From positions 1,984,001 to 2,048,000 of the forward strand of contig NZ_JAHQRJ010000001.1 in the NCBI RefSeq assembly GCF_019052805.1: DNA of 64,000 nt, written 5' to 3'. Below are positions 35,675 to 46,040 of the stretch, in pieces. A program made the translations under genes and the position numbers. Numbering within the stretch: position 1 is the stretch's first letter; the number at the start of each line of letters is the position of its first letter. The notes under the pieces were generated by a model. It did not search any database, was not told the DNA's origin, and worked only from the letters and a program-made list of their open reading frames with translations. The stretch comes from Noviherbaspirillum sp. L7-7A. GTDB taxonomy: Bacteria; Pseudomonadota; Gammaproteobacteria; Burkholderiales; Burkholderiaceae_D.

Positions 35675-36655
35675 TCAAATCACTTCCAGCATGATCTTGC
35701 CCACATGCGTGCTCGACTCCATCAGCGCATGCGCCTGGGCCGCCTCCGCCAGCGGGAAAGTCTTGTAGATCACCGGCTTGATCTTGCCCGACTCCAGCAA
35801 CGGCCAGACGTTTTGCCTGAGCTTTGCGGCGATGGCCGCCTTGAACGCGACCGGGCGCGGCCGCAGGGTCGAGCCGGTGATGGTGAGGCGCCGGCGCAGT
35901 ATGTCGCCGAGACTGACGTTGGCTTTTGCGCCCCCGAGCAGCGCAATGATCACAATGCGGCCGTCATCAGCCAGGCAGCTGACTTCGCGTGGCAGGTAAT
36001 CGCCGGCAACCATGTCCAGCACCACGTCCACGCCCTTGCCGCCGGTCGCCGCCTTCACGATTTCGACAAAGTCCTCGCTGCGGTAATTGATGCCGCGCTC
36101 GGCGCCCAGGCTTTCGCAGGCGCGGCACTTGTCGTCCGACCCGGCGGTGGCGAACACCCTGCGGCCCATCGCGGTGGCGAGCTGGATTGCGGTGACGCCA
36201 ATGCCGGATGTGCCGCCCTGTACCAGCAGGGTTTCGCCCTCGCTCAGGTTGCCGCGATCGAATACATTGCTCCAGACGGTGAAAAAGGTTTCCGGCAGCG
36301 AGGCTGCTTCAATCGCCGACAGGCCCTTGGGCACCGGAAGACACTGCTCCACCGGCGCGGCGCAGTACTCCGCGTAGCCGCCACCCTGCACCAGCGCGCA
36401 AACCATGTCGCCCTTGGAAAAACCGCTGCTGCCAAGGTCGCCATCGACAATCTCGCCAGCCACTTCCAGGCCGGGCAGGTCGGATGCGCCAGGCGGCACA
36501 GGATAGTTGCCGGTGCGCTGAAAGACATCGGGACGGTTGATGCCGGCAGCATGCACCTTGATGATGACTTCGCCTGGCTTGGCCACCGGCATGGGTCGGT
36601 CGCACAGTTGCAGGACTTCCGGGGCTCCGGGCTGGGTGATTTCTATAGCGCGCAT
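35675..36655 (-). CDS. NAD(P)H quinone oxidoreductase, zeta-crystallin/PIG3-like MDR family
   Basis: 326 residues of the zinc-free medium-chain dehydrogenase family. The N-terminal GroES-like fold has PGEVIIKVHAAGINRPDVFQ and the PGLEVAGEIVDG turn; the Rossmann domain has LLVQGGTSGIGVTAIQLA. No zinc-binding Cys cluster is present. The enzyme likely reduces quinones or enones with NADPH in the cytoplasm. Start at 36655 (MRAIEITQPGAP); an upstream frame to 36724 has no homology. It lies between the orphan gene and ndh, with a 77-nt gap to ndh. Confidence 0.88.
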   Translation of the reverse strand: MRAIEITQPGAPEVLQLCDRPMPVAKPGEVIIKVHAAGINRPDVFQRTGNYPVPPGASDLPGLEVAGEIVDGDLGSSGFSKGDMVCALVQGGGYAEYCAAPVEQCLPVPKGLSAIEAASLPETFFTVWSNVFDRGNLSEGETLLVQGGTSGIGVTAIQLATAMGRRVFATAGSDDKCRACESLGAERGINYRSEDFVEIVKAATGGKGVDVVLDMVAGDYLPREVSCLADDGRIVIIALLGGAKANVSLGDILRRRLTITGSTLRPRPVAFKAAIAAKLRQNVWPLLESGKIKPVIYKTFPLAEAAQAHALMESSTHVGKIMLEVI

Positions 36656-36732
36656 GAAAGGTCCATCAAAAAAGTCTGTCAGACTGGGTTGAAAAGGAAA
36701 CTGATTGTAATGGCAACAGCGCAAGCCCGCTG

Positions 36733-38043
36733 CTATGCCTCACGGCTGGCTCTTCCGCGACGCCCGACCGCCCCGCCCTCAAGCGCATCGGGCTCGTCAT
36801 CCGTTCCCACCACCAGCCTGGCATTGCGCTTGAAGGTGAAATAGGCCCAGGCCCAGTCGGTCAGCACCATCAGCCGGCTGCGAAAGCCGATCAGGAAATA
36901 GACATGCACGAACAACCAGAACAGCCAGGCCGGCAAGCCCGAGAACTTGATGTTGCCCACCTTGGCTACCGCTGACTTCCTGCCGATGGTGGCCAGCGCG
37001 CCATAGTCCTTGTAGCAAAAGGTTTCCGGCGGCTTGCCGCGCATGTGCAGCAGGATGTTGCGGGCGGCCGTGCGGCCCATCTGCTTGGCCGCCGGCGAGA
37101 CGCCCGGCACCGGCTGCCCCCCGGACTTCGCCGCGGCCAGATCGCCGATCACGTAGACCTCAGGATGGCCTGCAATGGTCAGGTCCGGGCCGACAGGAAC
37201 GCGACCGGACCGGTCCAGCTCCACGCCCAGCGTCTTGCCTATCGGGGACGCCGCAACACCGGCAGACCAGATCACCGTCTTCGCGTTCAGCCTTTCCTCG
37301 CCATTGGCGCTGGTGAAGGTGACGCCGTCCCTGTCGATGGCCGTCACGCGGCAGCCGGTGCGCACTTCCACGCCCAGATGCTCGAGCTGCTTCCTGGCCT
37401 TTTCCGACAGGTCAGGCGGATAAGGCGGCAGTACCCGGTCGCTCCCTTCGATCAGCACCACACGGGCCTTCCTGGAGTCGATGCGGCGGAATTCGCCGTT
37501 CAGGGTGTACTGGCCGATCTCGGTCATGGTGCCGGCCATTTCCACGCCGGTAGCGCCCGCGCCGACCACCACGAAGGTCAGCCATGGTGCTCTGGCCTGC
37601 TCTTCCGGCTCGCGTTCGGCATGTTCGAAGCTCATCAGGATGCGGCGCCGGATCTCGAATGCGTCGCCCAGGGTTTTCAGGCCCGGCGCCACCTCCGCCC
37701 ACTGGTCGTTGCCGAAGTAACTATGGGTCGAGCCGGTGGCGACGATCAGGTAGTCATAGGGGATGGCGCCGCCGTCGGCCAGCAGCACCATGCGCCGCGG
37801 CACGTCGACTGCAGTGACCGTGGCCATCAGGGTGGTCAGGTTGCGCTGCCGGGCCAGGATATGCCGGATCGGCGCGGCAATGGCCGGGCCGGACAGGCCG
37901 GCGGTCGCGACCTGGTAAAGCAGGGGTTGGAAAAGATGGTGATTGCTGCGATCGATCAGGGTGATGCGGACGTCGGCGCGCGCCAGTCCGCGCGCGGCTT
38001 CCAGGCCACCGAAACCACAGCCCAGGATAACGATATGGGTCAT
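36733..38043 (-). CDS. ndh: NAD(P)/FAD-dependent oxidoreductase, type II NADH dehydrogenase
   Basis: 436 residues. FAD motif ILGCGFGGLEAARGLA at the N terminus, second dinucleotide motif VVVGAGATGVEMAGTM at about 158-173, and the second FAD motif VYVIGDLAAA at about 293-302. A C-terminal hydrophobic helix (GLPAWLFWLFVHVYFLIGF) anchors it on the membrane. It should pass electrons from NADH to ubiquinone without pumping protons, in parallel to complex I. The family is broad, so a thioredoxin-reductase-like or sulfide-related function cannot be fully excluded. Confidence 0.88.
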   Translation of the reverse strand: MTHIVILGCGFGGLEAARGLARADVRITLIDRSNHHLFQPLLYQVATAGLSGPAIAAPIRHILARQRNLTTLMATVTAVDVPRRMVLLADGGAIPYDYLIVATGSTHSYFGNDQWAEVAPGLKTLGDAFEIRRRILMSFEHAEREPEEQARAPWLTFVVVGAGATGVEMAGTMTEIGQYTLNGEFRRIDSRKARVVLIEGSDRVLPPYPPDLSEKARKQLEHLGVEVRTGCRVTAIDRDGVTFTSANGEERLNAKTVIWSAGVAASPIGKTLGVELDRSGRVPVGPDLTIAGHPEVYVIGDLAAAKSGGQPVPGVSPAAKQMGRTAARNILLHMRGKPPETFCYKDYGALATIGRKSAVAKVGNIKFSGLPAWLFWLFVHVYFLIGFRSRLMVLTDWAWAYFTFKRNARLVVGTDDEPDALEGGAVGRRGRASREA

Positions 38044-38152
38044 AAGCTGCCATTGCAGCCGGCACGACCGTCCGGCTGGCGAGTTGCGAACAAGGGAGGT
38101 CCTGTAAATGCCGGACCACGTAACAAATTCGCAACAACCTTAGCACGGAATA

Positions 38153-38192
38153 CGGAGGCGCCGAAGACAGCCATGCTGTCTTACCGCCTCCG
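38153..38192 (-). repeat. Long interrupted hairpin after leuA
   Basis: CGGAGGCG (38153-38160) pairs with CGCCTCCG (38185-38192), and AAGACAG (38164-38170) pairs with CTGTCTT (38176-38182); the two helices are separated by a small internal loop. The top loop is CCATG. No U-tract follows on the minus strand. It begins 12 bases after the leuA stop. Confidence 0.55.
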
Positions 38193-38203
38193 CGCCGATT
38201 TGA

Positions 38204-39751
38204 TCAAAGCTGCGGGTTGAGCTTCTCGGTCTTGGAATGCAGCTTGTTGAGCGCGGACAAGTAGGCCTTGGCCGAGGCCACCACGATGTCGAGATCGGCG
38301 CCGACGCCGTTGACGATGCGGCCCGACTTGGACAGCCGCATCGTTACCTCGCCCTGCGACTGGGTGCCGGTGGTGATGGCATTGACCGAGAACAGCAGCA
38401 GTTCGGCGCCGCTCCGCGTATTGGATTCGATGGCATTGACGATGGCGTCGACCGGGCCATTGCCCTGCCCTTCGCAGCTGACTTCGCGGCCATCGACCGA
38501 GAACACCACGCGCGCGGTGGGCCGCTCGCCGGTTTCGGAATGCTGGGACAGCGATACATACCGGTAATACTCGTTTTCATGCGACTGCTGCTCGTCCGAC
38601 ACCAGCGCCATGATGTCTTCGTCGAAGATATCGGACTTGCGGTCTGCCAGTTCCTTGAAGCGGCTGAAGGCGGCATTGACTTCGGCTTCCGAGTCGAGCT
38701 TGATGCCCAGCTCTTCCAGGCGCTGCTTGAAGGCATTGCGGCCGGACAGCTTGCCCAGCACGATCTTGTTGGCGCTCCAGCCTACGTCTTCGGCGCGCAT
38801 GATTTCATAGGTATCGCGCGCCTTCAGGATGCCGTCCTGGTGGATGCCGGATGCGTGGGCGAAGGCGTTGGCGCCCACCACCGACTTGTTGGGCTGCACC
38901 GCGAAGCCGGTGATCTGCGACACCAGCTTGGAGGTCGGCACGATCTGGCTGGCATCGACGCCGACTTCCAGATTGAAATGGTCGCGCCGGGTACGCACCG
39001 CCATCACGATTTCCTCCAGCGCCGTATTGCCGGCACGCTCGCCCAGGCCATTGATGGTGCACTCGACCTGGCGCGCGCCGCCTATCATCACGCCGGCCAG
39101 CGAATTGGCGACCGCCATGCCGAGGTCGTTATGGCAATGCACCGACCAGATCGCCTTGTCGGAATTCGGAATCCGCTCGCGCAGCGTGCGGATCATGTTG
39201 CCGTACAGCTCGGGTACGCCATAGCCGACGGTATCGGCGAAGTTGATGGTCGTGGCGCCTTCGCTGATGACAGATTCGATCACCCGGCACAGGAAATCCA
39301 TGTCGGAGCGGCTGCCGTCTTCGGGGCTGAATTCGACATCATCCGTGAACTGGCGCGCAAAGCGCACCGCCAGCCTGGCCTGCTCATGCACCTGGTCTGG
39401 CGTCATGCGCAGCTTCTTTTCCATGTGCAGCGCCGAGGTGGCGATGAAGGTGTGGATGCGCTTGCGCGACGCGGCGGCCAGCGCCTCGGCCGCGCGGGAA
39501 ATGTCGCGGTCATTGGCACGGGATAAGGAGCAGACAGTGGAATCCTTGATCACGCCGGCGATCGCCTTGATCGCTTCGAAATCGCCTTGCGAGGAAGCGG
39601 CGAAGCCGGCTTCGATCACATCCACCTTCAGCCGCTCGAGCTGGCGGGCGATGCGGATCTTTTCATCCTTGGTCATCGACGCGCCTGGCGACTGCTCGCC
39701 GTCACGCAGCGTGGTGTCGAATATGATCAGTTTTTCTGGGTTGGCGGCCAT
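38204..39751 (-). CDS. leuA: 2-isopropylmalate synthase
   Basis: 515 residues, the standard LeuA length. Condenses acetyl-CoA and 2-oxoisovalerate, the first step of leucine synthesis. The TIM-barrel part carries [16 protein letters not shown] at the N terminus, the metal-binding [17 protein letters not shown] and the flexible [14 protein letters not shown] loop. The C-terminal part (about 390-515) is the allosteric leucine-binding domain. A good ribosome-binding site, CAGGAGAG, precedes the ATG. 66 nt after pssA; no leucine leader peptide is visible. Confidence 0.98.
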   Translation of the reverse strand: MAANPEKLIIFDTTLRDGEQSPGASMTKDEKIRIARQLERLKVDVIEAGFAASSQGDFEAIKAIAGVIKDSTVCSLSRANDRDISRAAEALAAASRKRIHTFIATSALHMEKKLRMTPDQVHEQARLAVRFARQFTDDVEFSPEDGSRSDMDFLCRVIESVISEGATTINFADTVGYGVPELYGNMIRTLRERIPNSDKAIWSVHCHNDLGMAVANSLAGVMIGGARQVECTINGLGERAGNTALEEIVMAVRTRRDHFNLEVGVDASQIVPTSKLVSQITGFAVQPNKSVVGANAFAHASGIHQDGILKARDTYEIMRAEDVGWSANKIVLGKLSGRNAFKQRLEELGIKLDSEAEVNAAFSRFKELADRKSDIFDEDIMALVSDEQQSHENEYYRYVSLSQHSETGERPTARVVFSVDGREVSCEGQGNGPVDAIVNAIESNTRSGAELLLFSVNAITTGTQSQGEVTMRLSKSGRIVNGVGADLDIVVASAKAYLSALNKLHSKTEKLNPQL

Positions 39752-39817
39752 GGCTGCTCTCCTGTTGATGTCGATAGATGACTGCTGCGGTCGATGAAGG
39801 AATGAAGTGTAGCCCCG

Positions 39818-40693
39818 CTATTCGGCGCCGTCATGTTCCGGCTTGGTCTGCACGATGCTGACCGGCTTGCCCTTGAGCAGGCGCCAGAAGAAGATGATGT
39901 AGCCCGACAGCCCGTAAAGAATGAACAGGCCGAACAGTACCTTGGGCGGATCGCTGGAAATTGCAACAAATATCAGCACGATCAGGAATACCGCGATAAA
40001 GGGCACGGACTTGCGGAAATTGACATCCTTGAAACTGTAGAACGGCACATTGGTCACCATGGTCAGGCCGGCGAACAGGGTGATGCCCCACGCCGCCCAG
40101 GTCAGCTGGTTGCCGACGAAACGCAGGTCATCCATCAGCCAGATGAAGCCGGCCACCAGCGCCGCTGCGGCCGGGCTGGGCAGTCCCTGGAAATAACGCT
40201 TGTCGACCACCGCGATGTTGGTGTTGAAACGCGCCAGCCGCAAGGCAGCGCCGGCGCAGTAGACAAAGGCGGCCAGCCAGCCCCATTTGCCAAGGCCGCG
40301 CAGCGACCACTCATACATGACCAGCGCCGGCGCGGCACCGAAGGACACCATGTCGGCCAGGCTGTCATATTGCGCGCCGAATTCGCTCTGGGTATTGGTC
40401 AGGCGCGCGACGCGGCCATCGACAGCGTCCAGCACCATTGCGGCAAAGATGCCGATGGCGGCCTGATCGAACTTCAGGTTCATGGCCATGACGATGGCGT
40501 AGAAGCCGAAGAACAATGCCGCCGTGGTGAAGGCATTGGGCAGCAGATAGATGCCGCGCCGGCGCCGGATGACGACATCGTCGGCTGTGGCTGCCTCGGG
40601 CGGCGCGCGACGCAGCCCATGCCGCAGGGAGCGCGGCGCCTTGGGAAACTGCGTGACATTGCCTTTGGGCTTGCGCCGGTTGAATGTAGCCAT
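39818..40693 (-). CDS. pssA: CDP-diacylglycerol-serine O-phosphatidyltransferase
   Basis: 291 residues with about eight membrane helices. The CDP-alcohol phosphatidyltransferase motif is complete, DAVDGRVAR followed by eight residues and G-xxx-D-xxx-D (SEFGAQYDSLAD). It makes phosphatidylserine from CDP-diacylglycerol and serine in the inner membrane. It lies upstream of leuA. The phosphatidylserine decarboxylase gene (psd), which often precedes pssA in Burkholderiales, is not here. A possible -10 box TATAAT occurs at 40809-40814 in the 173-nt leader. Confidence 0.95.
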   Translation of the reverse strand: MATFNRRKPKGNVTQFPKAPRSLRHGLRRAPPEAATADDVVIRRRRGIYLLPNAFTTAALFFGFYAIVMAMNLKFDQAAIGIFAAMVLDAVDGRVARLTNTQSEFGAQYDSLADMVSFGAAPALVMYEWSLRGLGKWGWLAAFVYCAGAALRLARFNTNIAVVDKRYFQGLPSPAAAALVAGFIWLMDDLRFVGNQLTWAAWGITLFAGLTMVTNVPFYSFKDVNFRKSVPFIAVFLIVLIFVAISSDPPKVLFGLFILYGLSGYIIFFWRLLKGKPVSIVQTKPEHDGAE

Positions 40694-40866
40694 AGCGATT
40701 CCGTTTTAATGTGATGCGAGCGTTTTGTCGCGGCCGCATCGGGCGCCCGCTAGACAGACTGGCAGGGCAGACTCAGAGGAAGATAGCGTTCCGGCGGGCA
40801 AAAGCTGGATTATAAAGAAGCGCCGCTATTCTAGACGAGGGCTGCTCAAAAGTAACGCCCGCAGGC

Positions 40867-41625
40867 TCAACGAAAGCGCACCTTGCCCACCGCCCGCATC
40901 TGCAGCGTGGTTTCGCCCGGCTCGAAGCTCGGCTCTTCCACGGCCTGCATTTCCTGAACTGCGGCAGCACGCATGGCCTTCGGTGCCGCATCCTGCTGCA
41001 GGTAGTTGCCTGAGCCTTCGAAGTCGAGCGTATCGAGCGTGGCATCGGCCTGATTGCGCCCCATCGCCCTGGCAATGGCGGCTATGCGCTCGTTCAGGTT
41101 GAGATAGGTGGCGGCGATGCGTTCCTGGTCGAGTTTCCTTGCGGTGGCAGCCGAGAGGCCAAAGCGCAGGCCATTGAGCGCCAGCACCTTCTGGCTTGCC
41201 GCCACGGTGGCCGGCAAGCCAGCCAGGTTGGTGGTGGTCACGTCCAGGTACTGCCCTACCCGCCAGCCAACCGGCTGCAGCCTGGCGCCGGCGGGCCTTG
41301 GCTGCGGCTGCCCCTCGGGATAGACCGGGTAGGTGTAATAGCCGCGGGTCTGCAGGATGGCGGCGGGATCCTGCCGCTTCACGATGTCGGCGCCCTGCTT
41401 CATTTTCTGGTTCACGCGCGACGCGGCGGCGGCCTTGTCCTTGTCCTGCTCCTCCACCATCAATGTCAGCACCGCTTCATCATTGGCATGGCGGACCTCG
41501 CCCGATGCCGGCACGATGACCAGCGTGCCGCTGGTCTGCGCCGGCTGCGGGGCCGGGGCCTGCGCCAGGGCGGCGCTGCACAGCAGGCTGGCGCCCAGCC
41601 ACATCAGCATGGCGTGTCTCTTCAT
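40867..41625 (-). CDS. SIMPL (DUF541) domain periplasmic protein
   Basis: 252 residues with a signal peptide (MLMWLGASLLCSAALAQA). The rest is a SIMPL domain: the early strand VIVPASGEVRHANDEAVLTL, then ASRVNQKMKQGADIVKRQ, and the repeated strand LQMRAVGKVRF at the end. Family members are periplasmic or outer-membrane associated and mostly uncharacterised. The start at 41625 has GGGAG upstream. It lies after the ilvC terminator and before pssA, in the place where psd is often found. Confidence 0.78.
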   Translation of the reverse strand: MKRHAMLMWLGASLLCSAALAQAPAPQPAQTSGTLVIVPASGEVRHANDEAVLTLMVEEQDKDKAAAASRVNQKMKQGADIVKRQDPAAILQTRGYYTYPVYPEGQPQPRPAGARLQPVGWRVGQYLDVTTTNLAGLPATVAASQKVLALNGLRFGLSAATARKLDQERIAATYLNLNERIAAIARAMGRNQADATLDTLDFEGSGNYLQQDAAPKAMRAAAVQEMQAVEEPSFEPGETTLQMRAVGKVRFR

Positions 41626-41651
41626 GGTCACTCCCTGATAAAAAAATGGAC

Positions 41652-41683
41652 GAAAAAAAAGCTGCGCGGACGCACAGCTTTTT
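41652..41683 (-). terminator. Intrinsic terminator of ilvC
   Basis: AAAAAGCTG (41656-41664) pairs with CAGCTTTTT (41675-41683) with a further GC pair in the loop. On the minus strand eight T residues follow. It lies 17 bases after the ilvC stop and ends the ilvIHC operon. Confidence 0.88.
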
Positions 41684-41700
41684 GTAGGCGATGAAACCGA

Positions 41701-42750
<1,050 letters not shown>

Positions 42751-43242
42751 TTAAACTTTGAGGATGCGTTCGCCGCGGCCGATGCCGGAGCCGCCGGTGC
42801 GCACGGTTTCAAGGATGGCGCTGCGATCGATGGAGTCGATGAAGGCATCGAGCTTGCTCTTGGCGCCGGTCAGTTCAATGGTGTAGGTCTTTTCAGTGAC
42901 GTCGATGATGCGGCCGCGGAAGATGTCCGCGGTGCGCTTCATCTCTTCACGTTCCTTGCCCACTGCCCGCACCTTGATGAGCATCAGCTCGCGCTCGATG
43001 TGCGAGCCTTCGGTCAGATCGACCACCTTGACGACTTCGATCAGCCGGTTCAGGTGCTTGGTGATCTGCTCGATCACATCGTCCGATCCGGAGGTAACGA
43101 TGGTCATGCGCGACAGCGTTGCATCCTCGGTCGGCGCAACCGTCAGGGTTTCAATGTTGTAGCCGCGGGCCGAAAAGAGGCCAACCACGCGGGACAGGGC
43201 ACCGGCTTCATTTTCCAGCAGTACAGAAATGATATGGCGCAT
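42751..43242 (-). CDS. ilvH: Acetolactate synthase small (regulatory) subunit
   Basis: 163 residues. An N-terminal ACT domain (ISVLLENEAGALSRVVGLFS, RGYNIETLTVAPTED) binds valine for feedback control; the C-terminal part completes the regulatory subunit. Its ATG overlaps the ilvI stop by one base (TAATG), as expected for partner subunits. Confidence 0.98.
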   Translation of the reverse strand: MRHIISVLLENEAGALSRVVGLFSARGYNIETLTVAPTEDATLSRMTIVTSGSDDVIEQITKHLNRLIEVVKVVDLTEGSHIERELMLIKVRAVGKEREEMKRTADIFRGRIIDVTEKTYTIELTGAKSKLDAFIDSIDRSAILETVRTGGSGIGRGERILKV

Positions 43243-44966
43243 TACAGATCCTCCGAACCCAGCAGCATTTCAGTCAGGCCCTTGCCCGCCTTGACCATGG
43301 GCCAGACATTCTCGGTCTGATCCGTGATGAAGTTCATGAACACCAGCCTGTCCTTCATCGCGAACGCCTCGCGCAGTGCGCCGTCGACATCGTTCGGGTT
43401 CTCGATCTTCATGCCGACGTGGCCAAACGACTCGGCCAGCTTGCTGAAGTCGGGCAGCGAATCCATGTAGGACTCGGAATAGCGCGAACCGTAGTCGATC
43501 TGCTGCCATTGCCGGACCATGCCCAGGAAGCGGTTGTTGAGCAGGATGATCTTGGGAGTCAGGTGGTATTGCTTGCAGGTTGCCAGTTCCTGGATGCACA
43601 TCTGGATCGATGCTTCGCCGGTGATGCAGGCAACGGTCGCGTCCGGGTTGGCCATCTGCACGCCCATGGCGTACGGCAGGCCAACGCCCATGGTGCCCAG
43701 GCCGCCGGAATTGATCCAGCGACGCGGCTTGTCGAAGTTGTAGTACTGCGCCGCCCACATCTGGTGCTGGCCGACGTCGGACGTGATGAAGGCGTCGCCA
43801 TTGGTGACTTCCCACACCTTCTGCACCACCGACTGCGGCTTGATGACTTCGCGCGAGGTCGGGTATTTCAGGCAGTCACGCTCGCGCCACTGGTTGATCT
43901 GCACCCACCAGCTGGCCAGCGCGGCGGGATTCGGACGCACCGACTGCGCCTCGGCGGCGTCGAGCTGCGTCAGCAATTCCTGCAGCACATCCTTGACGTT
44001 GCCGACAATGGGAATATCGACCTTTACCCGCTTGGAAATCGACGATGGGTCGATGTCGATATGGATGATCTTGCGCGGATGCGAGGCAAAGTGCTTGGGG
44101 TTGCCGATCACGCGGTCGTCGAAACGGGCGCCGATGGCGATCAGCACGTCGCAGTGCTGCATGGCCATGTTGGCTTCATAGGTGCCGTGCATGCCCGGCA
44201 TGCCGACGAACTTGTCGCTCGAGGCGCGGTATGCGCCCAAGCCCATCAGCGTGTTGGTGCAGGGATAGCCGAGGCGGTCGACCAGCTTGTTCAGTTCAGG
44301 CGAGGCATTGGCGAGAATCACGCCGCCGCCGGTGTAGATCATCGGACGTTCGGCCGACAGCAGCAGCTGCATCGCCTTGCGGATCTGGCCGGCATGGCCC
44401 TTGTCCACCGGCTTGTACGAGCGCATCTCGAGTTCCTTCGGATACTCGTAGGCGCAGGTGTGCATGCTGATGTCCTTCGGGATATCGACCAGCACCGGGC
44501 CGGGACGGCCCGTGGTGGCGATGTAGAAGGCCTTCTTCATCGTCGTCGCCAGGTCCTTCACATCCTTCACCAGGAAGTTGTGCTTGACGCAGGGGCGGGT
44601 AATGCCGACGGTGTCGCATTCCTGAAAGGCGTCCTGGCCGATCGCGGTGGACGGCACCTGCCCGGAAATGATCACCATCGGGATCGAATCCATGTAGGCG
44701 GTTGCCAGGCCGGTCACGGCATTGGTCACGCCCGGGCCGGAAGTGACGATGGCGACGCCGACCTTGTTGGAGCTGCGGGAATAGGCGTCAGCGGCATGGA
44801 TGGCGGCCTGTTCGTGGCGCACCAGGATGTGCTGGAATTTGTCCTGCTTGAAGATGGCGTCGTAGATGTAGAGCACAGCGCCGCCGGGATAGCCGAATAC
44901 GTGTTCGACGCCCTCTTCGGCGAGGCAGCGGACAACGATGTCTGCGCCGGTAAGTTCCTGGGTCAT
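43242..44966 (-). CDS. ilvI: Acetolactate synthase large subunit
   Basis: 574 residues. ThDP- and FAD-dependent first enzyme of valine and isoleucine synthesis. The catalytic Glu lies in VEHVFGYPGGAVL, then VTSGPGVTNAVTGLATAYMD, and the ThDP motif is GDAFITSDVGQHQMWAAQYY through the C-terminal NNRFLGMVRQWQ. Start at 44966 (MTQELTGADIVV) with AAAGGACTAGT upstream; a longer open frame to 45065 is rejected. First gene of ilvIHC, with a long leader (see 44967-45470). Confidence 0.98.
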   Translation of the reverse strand: MTQELTGADIVVRCLAEEGVEHVFGYPGGAVLYIYDAIFKQDKFQHILVRHEQAAIHAADAYSRSSNKVGVAIVTSGPGVTNAVTGLATAYMDSIPMVIISGQVPSTAIGQDAFQECDTVGITRPCVKHNFLVKDVKDLATTMKKAFYIATTGRPGPVLVDIPKDISMHTCAYEYPKELEMRSYKPVDKGHAGQIRKAMQLLLSAERPMIYTGGGVILANASPELNKLVDRLGYPCTNTLMGLGAYRASSDKFVGMPGMHGTYEANMAMQHCDVLIAIGARFDDRVIGNPKHFASHPRKIIHIDIDPSSISKRVKVDIPIVGNVKDVLQELLTQLDAAEAQSVRPNPAALASWWVQINQWRERDCLKYPTSREVIKPQSVVQKVWEVTNGDAFITSDVGQHQMWAAQYYNFDKPRRWINSGGLGTMGVGLPYAMGVQMANPDATVACITGEASIQMCIQELATCKQYHLTPKIILLNNRFLGMVRQWQQIDYGSRYSESYMDSLPDFSKLAESFGHVGMKIENPNDVDGALREAFAMKDRLVFMNFITDQTENVWPMVKAGKGLTEMLLGSEDL

Positions 44967-45470
44967 ACTAGTCCTTTCAAGGTCCATTGGAGATTGATCG
45001 GATGCTCTCTCCTGGCGAAACCGACATGAAGGCAGTCCTGGGGCATCCCTTTCTTGTGCGGTCACGCCGGTTCGTTGCGCAGGGTTGTATGCGGTTCAAA
45101 TCGACGCTAAACGCCACTCGTTCAGCCGGAGGTGCTGCGTTCTGGTACGGATTCATCGCGCTTGTGGCGCGGGTTAGAGCAAACAGCTTTCAAAAGAAGC
45201 GTGCCTAAGTCGGCGGCATCATCATGGGTCGCGCGCCGAAAGACATGAAACGACCTCGAGTTACGAGGGAACGATACCGTACTTCCTTATGCACTATTGG
45301 TCAAGATAAATTGTTCGAAAATCAGGTAACTTTGCCTGATTCTGACGTAAAAATACGCACAATCCGGGGCTTTTTTGCTAGCATGCGCAGCATTGCCAAT
45401 CCGCATCAGTCTGCCGAAGGCGCTGTGCCTCCCGATACTTCCGCAAAAAAACAAGAACGTGCCGCACTGA
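44967..45470. other. Intergenic region between divergent ilvI and ECF sigma gene
   Basis: 504 bases with no credible gene. It must hold the promoters of ilvI (minus) and of the sigma operon (plus), but I could not pick either with confidence. Two perfect inverted repeats lie near the sigma side: CCTCG-AGTTA-CGAGG (45254-45268) and ATCAGG-TAACTTTG-CCTGAT (45321-45340). The part near 45270-45370 is AT-richer than the surroundings. No Ile/Val/Leu-rich leader peptide was found in front of ilvI. Confidence 0.6.
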
Positions 45471-46040
45471 ATGGCCTCCGACAAAGAACTCTCCGACTTT
45501 CTTGAAAGCGTCGAACGCCGCGCCTTCAAGCAGGCGGCGTTCGCGGTGCGCAAGGACGAAGCGGCGCTGGACATCGTCCAGGACGCCATGATCAAGCTGG
45601 CGGAAAAATATGGCGACAAGCCGGCGGCCGAACTGCCGCTGCTGTTCCAGCGCATCCTGCAAAACACCATACACGACTATTTCCGTAGCGAAAAAGTCAG
45701 GGGCACGTGGGTCACCCTGTTTTCGGGCCTGCGCGGCAACAGCGACGACAACGAGCCGTTCGACCTGCTGGAAAATTACGAAGCCGAGGAAGGCACCCAA
45801 GCGGCCGAGTCCAGCGAGGACAAGGTATCGCGCGACCAGGTGCTGCAGGCAATCGACGCTGAAGTACAAAAACTGCCCGGACGTCAACGCGAAGCGTTTC
45901 TTTTACGTTATTGGCAGGATATGGACGTCGCGGAAACCGCCGCGATCATGGGATGTTCCGAAGGTAGCGTGAAAACGCACTGCTCGCGAGCCACACACGC
46001 CCTTGCTCACGCCCTGAAAGCCAAAGGAATACGTTTATGA
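45471..46040 (+). CDS. ECF-type RNA polymerase sigma factor
   Basis: 189 residues with only sigma2 and sigma4, so an ECF sigma factor. Sigma2 (about 18-85) has DEAALDIVQDAMIKLAEKY and LLFQRILQNTIHDYFRSEK; sigma4 (about 123-184) has LPGRQREAFLLRYWQDMDVA and a helix-turn-helix MGCSEGSVKTHCSRATHAL. The acidic linker (about 92-120, SDDNEPFDLLENYEAEE) is longer than usual. The stop overlaps the next gene start (ATGA). It opens a conserved Burkholderiales set with DUF3619 and DUF3106 genes. The signal it responds to is unknown. Confidence 0.9.
   Translation: MASDKELSDFLESVERRAFKQAAFAVRKDEAALDIVQDAMIKLAEKYGDKPAAELPLLFQRILQNTIHDYFRSEKVRGTWVTLFSGLRGNSDDNEPFDLLENYEAEEGTQAAESSEDKVSRDQVLQAIDAEVQKLPGRQREAFLLRYWQDMDVAETAAIMGCSEGSVKTHCSRATHALAHALKAKGIRL

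Noticed and set aside
35548-35700. hrp/PIP-box promoter for the orphan gene as support for a type III effector
   Set aside because: I looked for TTCGC-15-TTCGC and GGAACC-type boxes. Two CGAACC words occur but not with the required second half or spacing.
44967-45240. Ile/Val/Leu leader peptide before ilvI
   Set aside because: Short frames in the leader (for example MMMPPT) have no enrichment for Ile, Val or Leu codons and no adjoining terminator.
45273-45285. Third copy of the 14-bp motif (ATACCGTACTTCC)
   Set aside because: Only the first eight bases match TACCGTA with its flank; the second half differs, and the neighbours are unrelated.
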